The position numbers and the translations under genes were made by a program. A stretch of DNA of 64,000 nt. Source: Pseudorhizobium tarimense. Its GTDB lineage: Bacteria > Pseudomonadota > Alphaproteobacteria > Rhizobiales > Rhizobiaceae. Positions 47,295 to 57,198 of the stretch are shown here, piece by piece. Each line of letters opens with the position of its first letter. The stretch's first letter is position 1. The stretch covers positions 13,538 through 77,537 of the forward strand of contig NZ_JALJRA010000004.1 of NCBI RefSeq assembly GCF_022968135.1, written 5' to 3'. The notes under the pieces were generated by a model. That model worked only from the letters and a program-made list of their open reading frames with translations, ran no database searches and was not told where the DNA came from.

Positions 47295-48209
47295 TCAGAG
47301 CTCAAGCGTACCGCGCGCCAGCCGCACCGCCTGCCCGCCGATGCGCGCCTTGGCAATCAGTCCTTCCTTCACATCGACATGCAGGTGGATGTAGGAGGGC
47401 CGCCCCATCTCCACGCCCTGCTCGACCAGGATCGGGTGGTGCCCATCCGGGAGCGCATCGAACTGGTGAATGGCGCCGGCAAGCGCCGCGACTGCAGATC
47501 CGGTCGCCGGATCCTCGGCAATGCCCATGTCCGGCGAGAACATGCGGGCATGGAAGCGGGCCTGATGGTTGACCGCGCCTCGGCAGTAGACGTAGGCCGA
47601 AGCCAGTCCGCCCTCGACAAATGGGGCCACCTTTTCCCACAGCGACGCGTCGAAGTCCAAGCTCTGGACACTGGTAAGGTTGTGGACCGGGATCATCACG
47701 AACGGCACCCCGGCACTCCAGACGGACACGAGATGGTTCTCGAAACCTATCGACCCGGCATTGAGGCTGAGCGCGTCCGCCAGCCCCTGCCGGTCGAGCG
47801 GAAGGTCGATCGGCACCGGCGTCTTCGGCAGGTCGAATTCCGCGAAGCCGGCGCTCTGCCGGCGAAGGCGCACCGCACAACGGACCGGCCCCACCTTTTC
47901 CTCCAGCACGCACACCATGTCGATGTCGCCATCGCTGCCATGCTGGAGTTCCCCCAGTGCAACGGCAGTCCCGACCGTCGGATGGCCGGCAAAGGGCAGC
48001 TCTCGGGTGGGCGTGAAGATACACAGCTTTGCGGTATGGGCCGGGTTTGCCGCGGGTTGGACGAAGACGGTTTCCGAGAGGTTCATTTCCCGCGCGATGG
48101 CCTGCATCGCCTCGTCATCCAAGCCTTCACCGTCGAAGATCACCGCCAGCGGGTTCCCCGCCAGCATCTTGTCGGTGAACACGTCATAGATCCCGTAACG
48201 CCGCGCCAA
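47295..48209 (-). CDS. PhzF family isomerase/epimerase-like protein
   Basis: 304 residues with the diaminopimelate-epimerase-like double domain. Catalytic Glu46 in EMNLSETVF, and the family landmarks TPTRELPFAGHPTVGTA and EDPATGSA are visible. True PhzF acts in phenazine synthesis, but no other phenazine gene is here, so an unrelated isomerase role is more likely. Ends about 137 bp from tRNA-Lys on the chromosomal side. Confidence 0.87.
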   Translation of the reverse strand: MARRYGIYDVFTDKMLAGNPLAVIFDGEGLDDEAMQAIAREMNLSETVFVQPAANPAHTAKLCIFTPTRELPFAGHPTVGTAVALGELQHGSDGDIDMVCVLEEKVGPVRCAVRLRRQSAGFAEFDLPKTPVPIDLPLDRQGLADALSLNAGSIGFENHLVSVWSAGVPFVMIPVHNLTSVQSLDFDASLWEKVAPFVEGGLASAYVYCRGAVNHQARFHARMFSPDMGIAEDPATGSAVAALAGAIHQFDALPDGHHPILVEQGVEMGRPSYIHLHVDVKEGLIAKARIGGQAVRLARGTLEL

Positions 48210-48307
48210 AGCCCCCTCCTGTCATTGCTGCTCTGACCCAACCTGCACGACAGCGACCTCATGCGCAACCGCCTCGTCCGCTCCTGCCCATGAACCCAAA
48301 GAGGTAT

Positions 48308-49417
48308 TCAGAGCGCCAGATCGACCACCACCGGGCAGTGATCGGACGCCTTGGGCCGATCCCAGCCGATGCGGGGATAGCGCTCCACCTCCTGGCCCGG
48401 CGGAAACGGCGTGCGGCAAGGCTGACCGTTGCGGATGATCTCGGGGATCATCTTCGCATTGCGTGAGGCCAGCGCAGGCGACAGCCAGACATAATCGAGC
48501 TGGCAGAGATGCTGCTCCTGCGGGCCGCGCGAATGATAGAGCGTCCACCGGTCCATCGCATCGCGCCTCTGTACGACGTTTTCGGCGAAACCGTCGCCGC
48601 TGAACACGTTGAGCGCGCTTTCCTCCTCGCTCTCGTAGTCGAAGGAATGACCGGAGCGGCGCGTGCCGGAGACCACGACCTTCTCCTGATAGTCGTTCAT
48701 GTCGCCGCAGATGGCGAAGTTTGCTTTCGCCGTGCGGTCTTGGCCAAACTTCCGCTCGATGATCCGGCGCACCGCCTTCGCCTCGGCCTCGCGCACGGCC
48801 ATCGTGGAAAGGCGCCCGTCACTCTCGCCCCGAGCATTCCCCATAGACTTGAAATGGACGACATAGAGCGAGAGAGGCCGGCCACCGATGCGGATGTCGA
48901 GCTCCAGGCAATCCCGTTTGAAAAGCTTGTCGTGGCGGTTGAGCGAGCCTGCAGCCAGCGCGTCGTTGAAGAGGTCGAGATCGTCATAGGTCAGCATGGC
49001 ATGGCTGCAAATGTCGACGAGCTCGATCACCTCCCCGGTCCTGGTCTTTTCGCGCATCAGCACGGCAACGTCGATGCCGCGGCTGTCATTGCCCTCGATC
49101 AGATATTTCTGGATATAGCCGTTGCCCACCATGCGGAAGAGATAGCCGTATTCGAAGGCGTGCAGCGCCGGCATGTTGTCCACCTCCTGCAGGCACAGGA
49201 TGTCGGCGTCCGCATCGGCGATCGCCAGCGCCGAAAGCTGCCGCGTATCGTCAGTCGAGGCAATCACCCTCGCCTGCTCCATCTGCTTGTAGGCTTCCTT
49301 GTCGTTGACGTCGTAGAGGCGAAGCACCCGGTCCTGCCGCAACTGGTTGCGGAAGCCGGAGAAGTCGAAGCGGGTGATGAGATTTTCGATGTTGAAGGTG
49401 GCAAGGCGAACGGACAT
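48308..49417 (-). CDS. Endonuclease/exonuclease/phosphatase (EEP) family hydrolase
   Basis: 369 residues, cytoplasmic (no signal peptide). EEP landmarks: LATFNIENL (Asn), ILCLQEVDNM (metal-binding Glu), CGDMNDYQE (Asp/Asn) and SDHCPVVVDL (terminal Asp-His). Members cleave phosphodiesters or phosphomonoesters in nucleic acids, lipids or inositols. It follows the ABC transporter ATPase by 49 bp on the same strand, so it probably belongs to that operon and may process the imported compound. Confidence 0.85.
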   Translation of the reverse strand: MSVRLATFNIENLITRFDFSGFRNQLRQDRVLRLYDVNDKEAYKQMEQARVIASTDDTRQLSALAIADADADILCLQEVDNMPALHAFEYGYLFRMVGNGYIQKYLIEGNDSRGIDVAVLMREKTRTGEVIELVDICSHAMLTYDDLDLFNDALAAGSLNRHDKLFKRDCLELDIRIGGRPLSLYVVHFKSMGNARGESDGRLSTMAVREAEAKAVRRIIERKFGQDRTAKANFAICGDMNDYQEKVVVSGTRRSGHSFDYESEEESALNVFSGDGFAENVVQRRDAMDRWTLYHSRGPQEQHLCQLDYVWLSPALASRNAKMIPEIIRNGQPCRTPFPPGQEVERYPRIGWDRPKASDHCPVVVDLAL

Positions 49418-49466
49418 GCGACGATCCCGGATGTGAGGCAGCCGTTATGCCCGCTGCCGCCCCGCC

Positions 49467-50498
49467 TCACAACCGCCAGCCCGCCTGCAGGACGACCCCG
49501 ACAGCATCCCCTTGACGGACCGGCTGGCGAGAGAAGGCGCGCAGGGACTGACCGTCTGCAAGCTGGATCCGTAGAGCATAGCGCTCCCCCTCGAAGAAGG
49601 AGGACGTGACGCGGCCCGTAAGTCCAGCGTCGTCCAGGAGCACGTCCTGCGGCCGCACCAACACATGCGCTGGCTCGGTACCCTCTGCCACAGAACCATC
49701 CAGGGCCACCCGCAGGCTTGGCCAATCGAGCGATCGCGAAGACGTCCTCGGCAATGCCAGCGACAGGATGGACCCCTGCCCCACCAGCCCACCGATCACC
49801 AGCCCCTCCGGCCGCGCATAGATCTCCTCTGGCGGTGCCATCTGCAGCAGCCTTCCTTCCGACATCACCGCAACATCCGTCGCCAGTGCCATGGCCTCGC
49901 TCTGGTCATGCGTCACATAGATCATCGTGGCACCGGAACGGGCATGGAATTCCCGGAAAGTTTCCTCCATCTCCTGGCGAAGATGGCGGTCCAAATTGGC
50001 GAGCGGCTCGTCGAGCAGAACCACGTCCGGCTCCGTCACCAGGCAACGGGCCAGCGCCACGCGCTGCCTTTGCCCGCCGGAAAGGGCCGCCGGCCGCCGA
50101 TCGGCATACGCGTCCAGCCGCACCGCCGACAGCGCCTCGCGCACCTTCTGCCGTGCCTTTTCCTTTGCGACCTTGCGCACCTTCAGCGGATAGCCGACAT
50201 TCTCCGCCACCGTCATATGCGGCCACAGCGCATAGGACTGGAAGACCATGGCCATGTTGCGCCGCTCGGGCGGCAGCATCGTCGCCGCATCGGCCAACAG
50301 CCGCTCGCCGAGCAGGATTGATCCATCGCTCGGCTGTTCGAAGCCGGCGATCATCCTGAGGACGGTCGTCTTGCCGCAGCCGGAGGGACCGAGCAGTGCC
50401 AAAAAGCGCCCCTCCTGCACGGTCAGCGAAAGATCGCGCACCGCCGGCGCACCGCTGCCGAAGCGCTTCTCGAGGCTGTTGAGGATCAGCGGCGCCAT
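49467..50498 (-). CDS. ABC transporter ATPase (AfuC/FbpC-PotA type)
   Basis: 343 residues. Walker A GPSGCGKT, signature LSGGQRQRVALARC, Walker B VVLLDEPLANLD and switch His VTHDQSEAM are present. A C-terminal TOBE-like domain (about 235-343) contains HVLVRPQDVLLDD. The start overlaps the permease gene by 13 bp. Usually annotated as ferric-iron transporter ATPase; the operon context below suggests another substrate. Confidence 0.9.
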   Translation of the reverse strand: MAPLILNSLEKRFGSGAPAVRDLSLTVQEGRFLALLGPSGCGKTTVLRMIAGFEQPSDGSILLGERLLADAATMLPPERRNMAMVFQSYALWPHMTVAENVGYPLKVRKVAKEKARQKVREALSAVRLDAYADRRPAALSGGQRQRVALARCLVTEPDVVLLDEPLANLDRHLRQEMEETFREFHARSGATMIYVTHDQSEAMALATDVAVMSEGRLLQMAPPEEIYARPEGLVIGGLVGQGSILSLALPRTSSRSLDWPSLRVALDGSVAEGTEPAHVLVRPQDVLLDDAGLTGRVTSSFFEGERYALRIQLADGQSLRAFSRQPVRQGDAVGVVLQAGWRL

Positions 50499-52180
50499 GG
50501 CAGGGCTCCCACCGGCAGCCGCCGGGCCATCAGTTCGAGCGAAAGCATGAGGATCACCACCATTACCACCACGAGCACCGAAAGGGCGGCAGCCAGGTCG
50601 AAGCTGCCGCTGTCGTCCAGATTGTAAATCGCAACGCCGAGCGTCTGGGTGCCGGCGGACCAGAGGAGCGCGGAAACGGTCAGCTCATTGCAGGCGATCA
50701 GGAAGACGAGAATTACGGAAGAACCCGCAGCCGGCGCAATCAGCGGCACCGTCACGTCGCGCATGCGCCGGTAAAAACCCGCCCCCGAAAGCCGGGCCGC
50801 TTCCTCCAACGACGGATCGAGCTGCCGGTAGGCGCTGACGACGGGCTTCAGGCTGACGGCAAGGAAGCTCGACAGGTAGGCGATAAGGATGATCCAGATG
50901 GTTCCGTAGATGGACACGCCGAGGACCGGCAGGGGCGCGGCCAGAAGCAGGATGAAGGACACCGCCAGCACGATCCCCGGCAACGCATAAGGGATCTCCG
51001 CCAGCGCCGCGATGAACCCCGCCATGCGGCTGCGGGATTGCACGATGTAGTAGCCGAGGAGGACGGAGATGAGCAGAAGACCGAAGGCGCTCGCCAGCGC
51101 CAGCGAGATGGAGTTGGCAAAGGCGGTCCGCGTCACCGACTGGCGAAACAGCACCTCCTCATAGGCATGCAGCGTCGCCGTCTCCGCCGTCAGCGGTACG
51201 CCATAGGCGGGCGCCAGCGAGCCGGCCAGGAGCGCCAGGAACGGCAGCGCAAGAATGACAAAGGTTACGAACCAGAGCAGGAGCTCCGCGGGCAGCCGCA
51301 AAGGGCCGAGCCGGAAAAGCGCTGCCTGCCCCGAGGGGCCGATGGTCCGGAACTCCCGCCCGCGCAGCACCCGTGCCTCGACGGAAAGCCCTCCGACGGC
51401 GAGGAGCGTGATCAGCGCCGAGATGATGGATATGTCGGAGAAGGTCGCCGGCCCGAAGCTCGCGAATTTCGAGTAGATGAGCGTCGGCAGCGTATAGATC
51501 GATGCCGGGATGCCGAGGATCGCCGGAATGCCGAAATTGCCGACGCCGGAAACGAAAGCGATTGCAGCCCCGGCCACGAGGCCCGGCATGGCAAGCGGCA
51601 GGACGATGTCGAGAAGCACCCGCCACCAGGAGGCCCCCGCCAATCGCGCAGCCTCCACGCCTTCCCTCGGCAACGCCAGCAGGCCGACGCGCATGGCAAG
51701 GTAGACGAGCGGCGCATGCTGCACGCCAAACAGCAGCGCAATTCCGCCGATCGAGTAGAGCGGCTGCGGGCTGCCAAGCGGCGGCGCCATCCCGATGGCT
51801 TTCAAAAGCGTGCTCGAGGGTCCCGTCAGCCCGATCCAGGACAGCGCCGTAACCTGCGGCGGAATCATCATCGGCAGCATGAACAGAAAGCCGAGCGCCG
51901 CCCTGCCCCGCACATCGAAGAGCGTCAGAAGGATCGCGAAGCTGCCGCCAAGGATCACGGCTGCGTTCATGCCGAGGAAGGAGGTCGTCAGCGTGTTCAG
52001 CGCCGCATCCCACAAGGCAGGGTCGGCAAGCAACTGCCCGGCGTCGCCACGCAGGGCCGATGTGAACCCGGTCGCCGCCAGCCTGGCCAGCGGCAGCACG
52101 CTGAGGATGAATATGACGGTTGCCACAAAAGGAAACAGCCAGCGCGGCTGGCTGCTTCCCGACATCTTGTAGGATGGCAT
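50486..52180 (-). CDS. ABC transporter permease, two-domain AfuB/FbpB type
   Basis: 564-residue inner-membrane protein with two fused BPD_transp domains, each about six helices. The EAA loops appear as EAARLAGASWWRVL in the first half and EEAARLSGAGFYRRM in the second, both contacting the ATPase. The fused form is typical of Fbp/Afu/PhnU-like importers. It sits 14 bp after the substrate-binding protein. Confidence 0.9.
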   Translation of the reverse strand: MPSYKMSGSSQPRWLFPFVATVIFILSVLPLARLAATGFTSALRGDAGQLLADPALWDAALNTLTTSFLGMNAAVILGGSFAILLTLFDVRGRAALGFLFMLPMMIPPQVTALSWIGLTGPSSTLLKAIGMAPPLGSPQPLYSIGGIALLFGVQHAPLVYLAMRVGLLALPREGVEAARLAGASWWRVLLDIVLPLAMPGLVAGAAIAFVSGVGNFGIPAILGIPASIYTLPTLIYSKFASFGPATFSDISIISALITLLAVGGLSVEARVLRGREFRTIGPSGQAALFRLGPLRLPAELLLWFVTFVILALPFLALLAGSLAPAYGVPLTAETATLHAYEEVLFRQSVTRTAFANSISLALASAFGLLLISVLLGYYIVQSRSRMAGFIAALAEIPYALPGIVLAVSFILLLAAPLPVLGVSIYGTIWIILIAYLSSFLAVSLKPVVSAYRQLDPSLEEAARLSGAGFYRRMRDVTVPLIAPAAGSSVILVFLIACNELTVSALLWSAGTQTLGVAIYNLDDSGSFDLAAALSVLVVVMVVILMLSLELMARRLPVGALPWRR

Positions 52181-52194
52181 CTGCGGGTGCCGGA

Positions 52195-53178
52195 TCAGCC
52201 GGCGTTGCCGAAGATCTCGGTGAACCGCTTCAGGTCCTCATCCGAGTTTTTCAGGGCTGCGGCCGGATCGAGCGGCAGAATCTTGATCTCCTCGCGTGCC
52301 GGGAAACCTTCCGGAACGCCGAGTCCGTTGCGGGCTGGGATGTAGCCGAGATCGAGCTGCACCTTCTGGCCCTCTTCGGAGAGGATGTAGTCGATGAACT
52401 TCTTGGCGGCTTCCTCGTGCTTGGTCGAGGACAGGATGGCGACCGGTTCCGTAACAGCCGACACACCCTCTTCGGGGAATACGAACTCGACCGGGGCACC
52501 CTTGGCCTTTTCGCGAATCGGCAAGTAGTCGACGACCATGCCGTAGGCCTTCTCGCCGGAGGCGACCGACTTCAGCACGCCGCCATTGCCGCCGGAGGCA
52601 ACGGCGCCATTGTCCTTCAGGTTCTGGTAGTAGTCCCAGCCGAGGCTGTCGACGCCGGTCAGCGTCTGGGCATGGATGAGCGCTGCACCGGACGTCAGCG
52701 GGCTCGGCATGGCGACAAGGCCCTTGGCTTCTGGCTTAGCAAGGTCCTTCCAGCTGGTCGGCTTCATGCCGGCTTGGGTGTTGTACATGATGCCGGTTGT
52801 GATCAGCTTAGTGGAATAGTAGTTGCCGTCGGCGTCATAGAGGGCCGCGTCGAAGTTTTCAGCCTCCGGCGACTTGTAGGCCATCAGCTGGCCGGCCTGC
52901 TTCATGCGCTCGAGCGTCACCGTGTCCGCGATCAGCAGGAGATCGGCAACCGGATTGCCGGCCTCGATCTCGGCCATCAGCTTGGCCATGATCTTCGGCG
53001 TTCCATCGCGGACCCATTCGACGTCGAGATCGGGATTGGCGGCCTTGAAACCATCGACGGTCGCCTGGGCGTCCTCGTTCGGCTGGCTCGTGTAGATCAC
53101 GAGGTCCGCGGCTTCGACGGTACCGGCAACAAGCGCCGTGGCGGCGAGAACGGACAGGGCGGAGACAATCTTCTTCAT
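52195..53178 (-). CDS. ABC transporter substrate-binding protein, AfuA type
   Basis: 327 residues with a signal peptide (KKIVSALSVLAATALVAG), so periplasmic. The fold matches iron-type family-1 binding proteins (LVIYTSQPNEDAQATVD, LLLIADTVTLERMKQAG, PSPLTSGAALIHAQTL). The paired Tyr-Tyr that coordinates iron in FbpA is not seen at the expected place, which reads AYGMVVDYLPIREKAKG. AfuA relatives are known to bind sugar phosphates, and the PHO-like box upstream fits that (inference). Confidence 0.88.
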   Translation of the reverse strand: MKKIVSALSVLAATALVAGTVEAADLVIYTSQPNEDAQATVDGFKAANPDLDVEWVRDGTPKIMAKLMAEIEAGNPVADLLLIADTVTLERMKQAGQLMAYKSPEAENFDAALYDADGNYYSTKLITTGIMYNTQAGMKPTSWKDLAKPEAKGLVAMPSPLTSGAALIHAQTLTGVDSLGWDYYQNLKDNGAVASGGNGGVLKSVASGEKAYGMVVDYLPIREKAKGAPVEFVFPEEGVSAVTEPVAILSSTKHEEAAKKFIDYILSEEGQKVQLDLGYIPARNGLGVPEGFPAREEIKILPLDPAAALKNSDEDLKRFTEIFGNAG

Positions 53179-53223
53179 GGGACAATCCTTCTGCTGGGTT
53201 GTCCCTCGCTAAACCACAGCCGT

Positions 53224-53241
53224 CTAACAGCTATGTGACAG
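53224..53241 (-). promoter_or_regulatory. Candidate PHO box upstream of the AfuA-type operon
   Basis: On the minus strand CTGTCACATAGCTGTTAG: two 7-bp half-sites CTGTCAC and CTGTTAG with a 4-bp AT-rich spacer, the layout of a PhoB-binding box (CTGTCAT repeats, 11-bp period). It lies 46 bp upstream of the substrate-binding protein start. The second half-site has two mismatches. Confidence 0.55.
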
Positions 53242-53262
53242 CACGATCATATGCTGTGGAGC

Positions 53263-53296
53263 GGGGAAAGCGCCCGCTGGCGCTTTCCCCTTTTTT
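53263..53296 (+). terminator. Strong terminator-like hairpin with T-run on the plus strand
   Basis: 12-bp perfect stem GGGGAAAGCGCC/GGCGCTTTCCCC, 4-base loop, then six T. It lies 5 bp beyond the aminotransferase stop (a minus-strand gene), yet the T-run is on the plus strand. It may still separate the aminotransferase from the transporter operon as a hairpin. Confidence 0.7.
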
Positions 53297-53301
53297 GATT
53301 G

Positions 53302-54543
53302 TCAGGCGGCCTCCGCCACGGCGTTGCTCACCAGGCGGCCGAGGCGGCTGATCCCCTCCTCGATCATCGCCTCGTTGGCGCAGGAGAAGGAAAGCCGCAG
53401 CGTATTGCTGTTGGAACCGTCGGCATAGAAGGCACGGCCGGGAACGAAGGCGACCTTCTCGGTCTGGATCGAGCGCGCCAGAAGTTCTGCCCCATCCATG
53501 CCGACCGGCAGCCGTACCCAGACGAACATCCCACCTTCCGGCTTCGTCCAGCTGACACCGGCCGGCATGTGACGGGAGAGCGCCGAAAGCATGCTGTCGC
53601 GACGGGCGCTGTAGGCCTTCTTGATCTTGGCCACCTGCTCCGGAAAGATCCGCTGCGCAACGGTCGCGACCGCCATCTGATTGATGGTGGAGGAATGCAG
53701 ATCCGCCGCCTGCTTCATCAGCACCAGCTTGCGGATTACCGGCATCGCCGCGACCACGAAGCCAACACGAAGACCAGGCGCCAAGGTCTTCGAGAAGCTG
53801 CCACTATAGATCGTGCGGGTGTTCTCAATGCCGCCGTTGCGAGAAATGTCGAGCGCCATGATCGGCGGCACCGGCTCGCCGTCGAAGCGCAGGTTCTGGT
53901 AGGCGGCATCCTCGATGAGGGCAACGTCGAGCTCGTCGGCGAGGTCGAGCAGCTTTTTACGCGACGCGCGATCCACTGTCTCTCCCGTCGGATTGGCGAA
54001 GTCCGGCGAAAGATAGGCGAACTTCACGGCGCCACCGGCCTTAGCAGCAGCTTCGCGGTAGCCTTCCGGCGTGCGGTTGCCATTCAGCGACAGCTGGTCA
54101 TAGGTCGGCTCATAGGCATTGAACGCCTGCAGCGCACCGAGATAAGTCGGCCATGTCACGAGCGCCGTATCGCTCGGCGACAGGAAGAGCTTGCCGAGAT
54201 AATCCAGCGCCTGCTGCGAACCCGAGGTGATGAAGACGTTGTCGACGCTGCACTCGATGCCGATCTTCTGCATCTCGCCGACAAGCCATTCGCGCAGCGG
54301 CTTGTAGCCTTCGCTCACGGAGTACTGGAGTGCTGCATTTACCTGCGGCCCGGAGAAGATCTCGGAATAGGCATCCTTGAACGCGGCATCGGGAAACAGC
54401 GCCGGGTCCGGAATGCCGCCGGCGAACGAGATGATGTCCGGCTGCTCAAGGAGCTTCAGCAGCTCCCGGATTTCGGACGCACGCATCCTGGAAGACCGCG
54501 TGGCAAAGATATGTTCCCAATCAAGCACCGGATGTTTCCTCAT
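53302..54543 (-). CDS. PLP-dependent aminotransferase (LysN/MocR-C-domain type)
   Basis: 413 residues, class I/II fold. FAGGIPDPALFP at the N-terminus, LSPDFANPTGET (conserved Asn-Pro) and PLP lysine in SGSFSKTLAPGLRVGF. It resembles 2-aminoadipate/branched or aromatic aminotransferases and the aminotransferase half of MocR regulators, but has no DNA-binding domain. Substrate undetermined. Confidence 0.87.
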   Translation of the reverse strand: MRKHPVLDWEHIFATRSSRMRASEIRELLKLLEQPDIISFAGGIPDPALFPDAAFKDAYSEIFSGPQVNAALQYSVSEGYKPLREWLVGEMQKIGIECSVDNVFITSGSQQALDYLGKLFLSPSDTALVTWPTYLGALQAFNAYEPTYDQLSLNGNRTPEGYREAAAKAGGAVKFAYLSPDFANPTGETVDRASRKKLLDLADELDVALIEDAAYQNLRFDGEPVPPIMALDISRNGGIENTRTIYSGSFSKTLAPGLRVGFVVAAMPVIRKLVLMKQAADLHSSTINQMAVATVAQRIFPEQVAKIKKAYSARRDSMLSALSRHMPAGVSWTKPEGGMFVWVRLPVGMDGAELLARSIQTEKVAFVPGRAFYADGSNSNTLRLSFSCANEAMIEEGISRLGRLVSNAVAEAA

Positions 54544-54648
54544 GTTTCAATTTTGTTGCCGCCAGCACTACTTTATTTCCGATAGGTAAGCAATACTGAC
54601 CTATCGGTCCGAATGAAATTCAACGGTTCACTTTTCATGCCGCGTAAC

Positions 54649-54664
54649 ATGTATTATCTTACAT
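54649..54664. promoter_or_regulatory. Inverted repeat over a -10-like box upstream of vapBC
   Basis: ATGTA-TTATCT-TACAT: 5-bp arms 6 bases apart, overlapping TATTAT (54652-54657), a good -10. It lies 31 bp before the antitoxin start, where VapB-VapC autorepression operators are usually found. No strong -35 is seen. Confidence 0.4.
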
Positions 54665-54694
54665 AAAGCGCATCGATCTAGCCAAAGTAAGACA

Positions 54695-54904
54695 GTGGCC
54701 ACAGCAACCCTCTCGTCGAAGTTTCAGATCTCCATCCCGAAAGAGGTGCGCGATCGACAAAATTGGAAACCTGGGCAGAAGTTCGTCTTCGTCCCGGAAG
54801 GCAAGGGCATCGTCCTCGTACCGGTTCCGACGCGCGAGGAACTTCACGGCATCGCCGAAGGCGCCGACACCTCAGGCTATCGCGACCGCGACGATCGCTA
54901 CTGA
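54695..54904 (+). CDS. vapB: AbrB/VapB-type antitoxin
   Basis: 69 residues from a GTG start. The swapped-hairpin AbrB DNA-binding domain is at the N-terminus (TLSSKFQISIPKEVRDR, WKPGQKFVFVPEG). A short acidic/basic tail (about 48-69) would wrap the toxin. Its stop overlaps the toxin start (TGATG), a standard toxin-antitoxin arrangement. Confidence 0.9.
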   Translation: MATATLSSKFQISIPKEVRDRQNWKPGQKFVFVPEGKGIVLVPVPTREELHGIAEGADTSGYRDRDDRY

Positions 54905-55293
54905 TGACGCTCGTCATCGACAGCTCCGTCTGGATCGAGTGGCTTACCAAGACCGACCTGGGCCGCATGCTGAATCCGCAGATCCCGGACATCACCGACT
55001 GCATCATTCCGACCATTGTTCAACTGGAAGTCTTGAAATGGCTAGAGCGGGAGCGCGGCAGCAGCGAGGCGCGCACCTTCCTCGCCTACAGCACCTTCGG
55101 CCAAGTCGTCGTTCTCGACACCAGTGTCGCCAAGGAGGCTGCCCGGTTATCGCTCGAGTTCAAGCTGGCGACGGCCGATGCCATCATTTACGCAACGGCT
55201 CGTCTGCAGGACGCGGACCTTCTGACCTGCGACGCACACTTCGAAAGCCTGCCGCACGTTACCTACGTGCCGAAGCCGGAAGCGAAGCGCTAG
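54904..55293 (+). CDS. vapC: PIN-domain toxin VapC
   Basis: 129 residues. PIN ribonuclease acidic residues: Asp6 in LVIDSSVWIEW, Glu in QLEVLKW, Asp in ATADAIIYATA and the terminal Asp in LLTCDAHFE. VapC toxins cleave tRNA or rRNA when the antitoxin is lost. All four acidic positions are kept, so it looks functional. It is a chromosomal module with no other mobile genes close by. Confidence 0.9.
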   Translation: MTLVIDSSVWIEWLTKTDLGRMLNPQIPDITDCIIPTIVQLEVLKWLERERGSSEARTFLAYSTFGQVVVLDTSVAKEAARLSLEFKLATADAIIYATARLQDADLLTCDAHFESLPHVTYVPKPEAKR

Positions 55294-55314
55294 CTCCGCT
55301 TCCGATCCTTGGTC

Positions 55315-56349
<1,035 letters not shown>

Positions 56350-56375
56350 CTATGCGTGTTCGTTGTTGCTGGTCT

Positions 56376-57044
56376 TCATCGTCCCGAAGAGAAGCGCAAC
56401 GCCTCCCCCGATTCCTGTCGAGCGCCGTGCAGCGAAAGGAAGGCCGAAACCGCCCTTTCCGCCTGCCGGGCATTGTCCTTCAGCCCCGGCTCCCCAAGCA
56501 GCATGCGCACATGCAGGTCGGAAACCACCAGGCCGTAAAGCGTGTGATAAGCGTCGTCGGCATCATCGAAGCGCAGCAGGCCTTCGCGTTTGCCGGCGTT
56601 CATCAGAGCGATCGCCCGGCGATCGATCTGCCGGCGGCCGTGCTCAACGAGCAGCTTGCCAAGCTTGGAGCCATCGCGGCTGGACTGCCCGATTGCCAAG
56701 CGGTTCAGCGCCAGCGAGATGTCCCCCGAAAGCACCTCGAGCAGGTCGCGCGCGAAGGTCTCCAGATGCTCGCGCAGGTTCTCCGCCGTCAGCCGCTCCT
56801 TGCCGCGCTCAAAGGTGCGGACCTTGCTCGCTTGATGGGCGATCATCGCCGCCAGCAGCCCGTCGCGGTCGCCGAACCACTTGTAGAGGCTCTCCTTCGA
56901 GCAGTTGGCCGCCCGCGCCAGCCCCGACGTCGTCAGAGCCTTGTCGCCGCCCTCCACAAGCAAACGCAGCGCCTGCTCCAGAACCTCGTTCTGGCGCGGC
57001 GTAAACTCCGGCATCTGGCCAGCATCGGAAATCACGGCACTCAC
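56376..57044 (-). CDS. TetR family transcriptional regulator
   Basis: 222 residues. HTH region TTSGLARAANCSKESLYKW (about 38-57) is followed by a helical ligand-binding domain that I cannot match to a known ligand. The gene ends 42 bp after the ilvC start on the same strand. A perfect palindrome lies just upstream of its start, so autoregulation is likely. Confidence 0.88.
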   Translation of the reverse strand: MSAVISDAGQMPEFTPRQNEVLEQALRLLVEGGDKALTTSGLARAANCSKESLYKWFGDRDGLLAAMIAHQASKVRTFERGKERLTAENLREHLETFARDLLEVLSGDISLALNRLAIGQSSRDGSKLGKLLVEHGRRQIDRRAIALMNAGKREGLLRFDDADDAYHTLYGLVVSDLHVRMLLGEPGLKDNARQAERAVSAFLSLHGARQESGEALRFSSGR

Positions 57045-57052
57045 TCCACTAG

Positions 57053-57066
57053 GTACCGTACGGTAC
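57053..57066. promoter_or_regulatory. Perfect 14-bp palindrome, likely TetR operator
   Basis: GTACCGTACGGTAC, fully self-complementary, followed by GGTT so that TACGG is repeated. It begins 9 bp upstream of the TetR start and lies 133 bp before the divergent DUF4087 gene, so it could control both. Confidence 0.65.
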
Positions 57067-57198
57067 GGTTCTTGCGCTAGTTATGGTGAAATGGGTGTTG
57101 TGGGTCAAGCGAAATTATGTGTCACTGCTGGTGAAATCGCTGGTGAGCTTTGCGCTCTGAGGCGAAGCAAGCAATTCATCCCACGGAGAATCTGCCGA

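Noticed and set aside
49467..53178. A confident ferric-iron transporter assignment
   Set aside because: The family label suggests it, but the iron-binding Tyr pair is not evident and the upstream site resembles a PHO box, so the substrate is left open.
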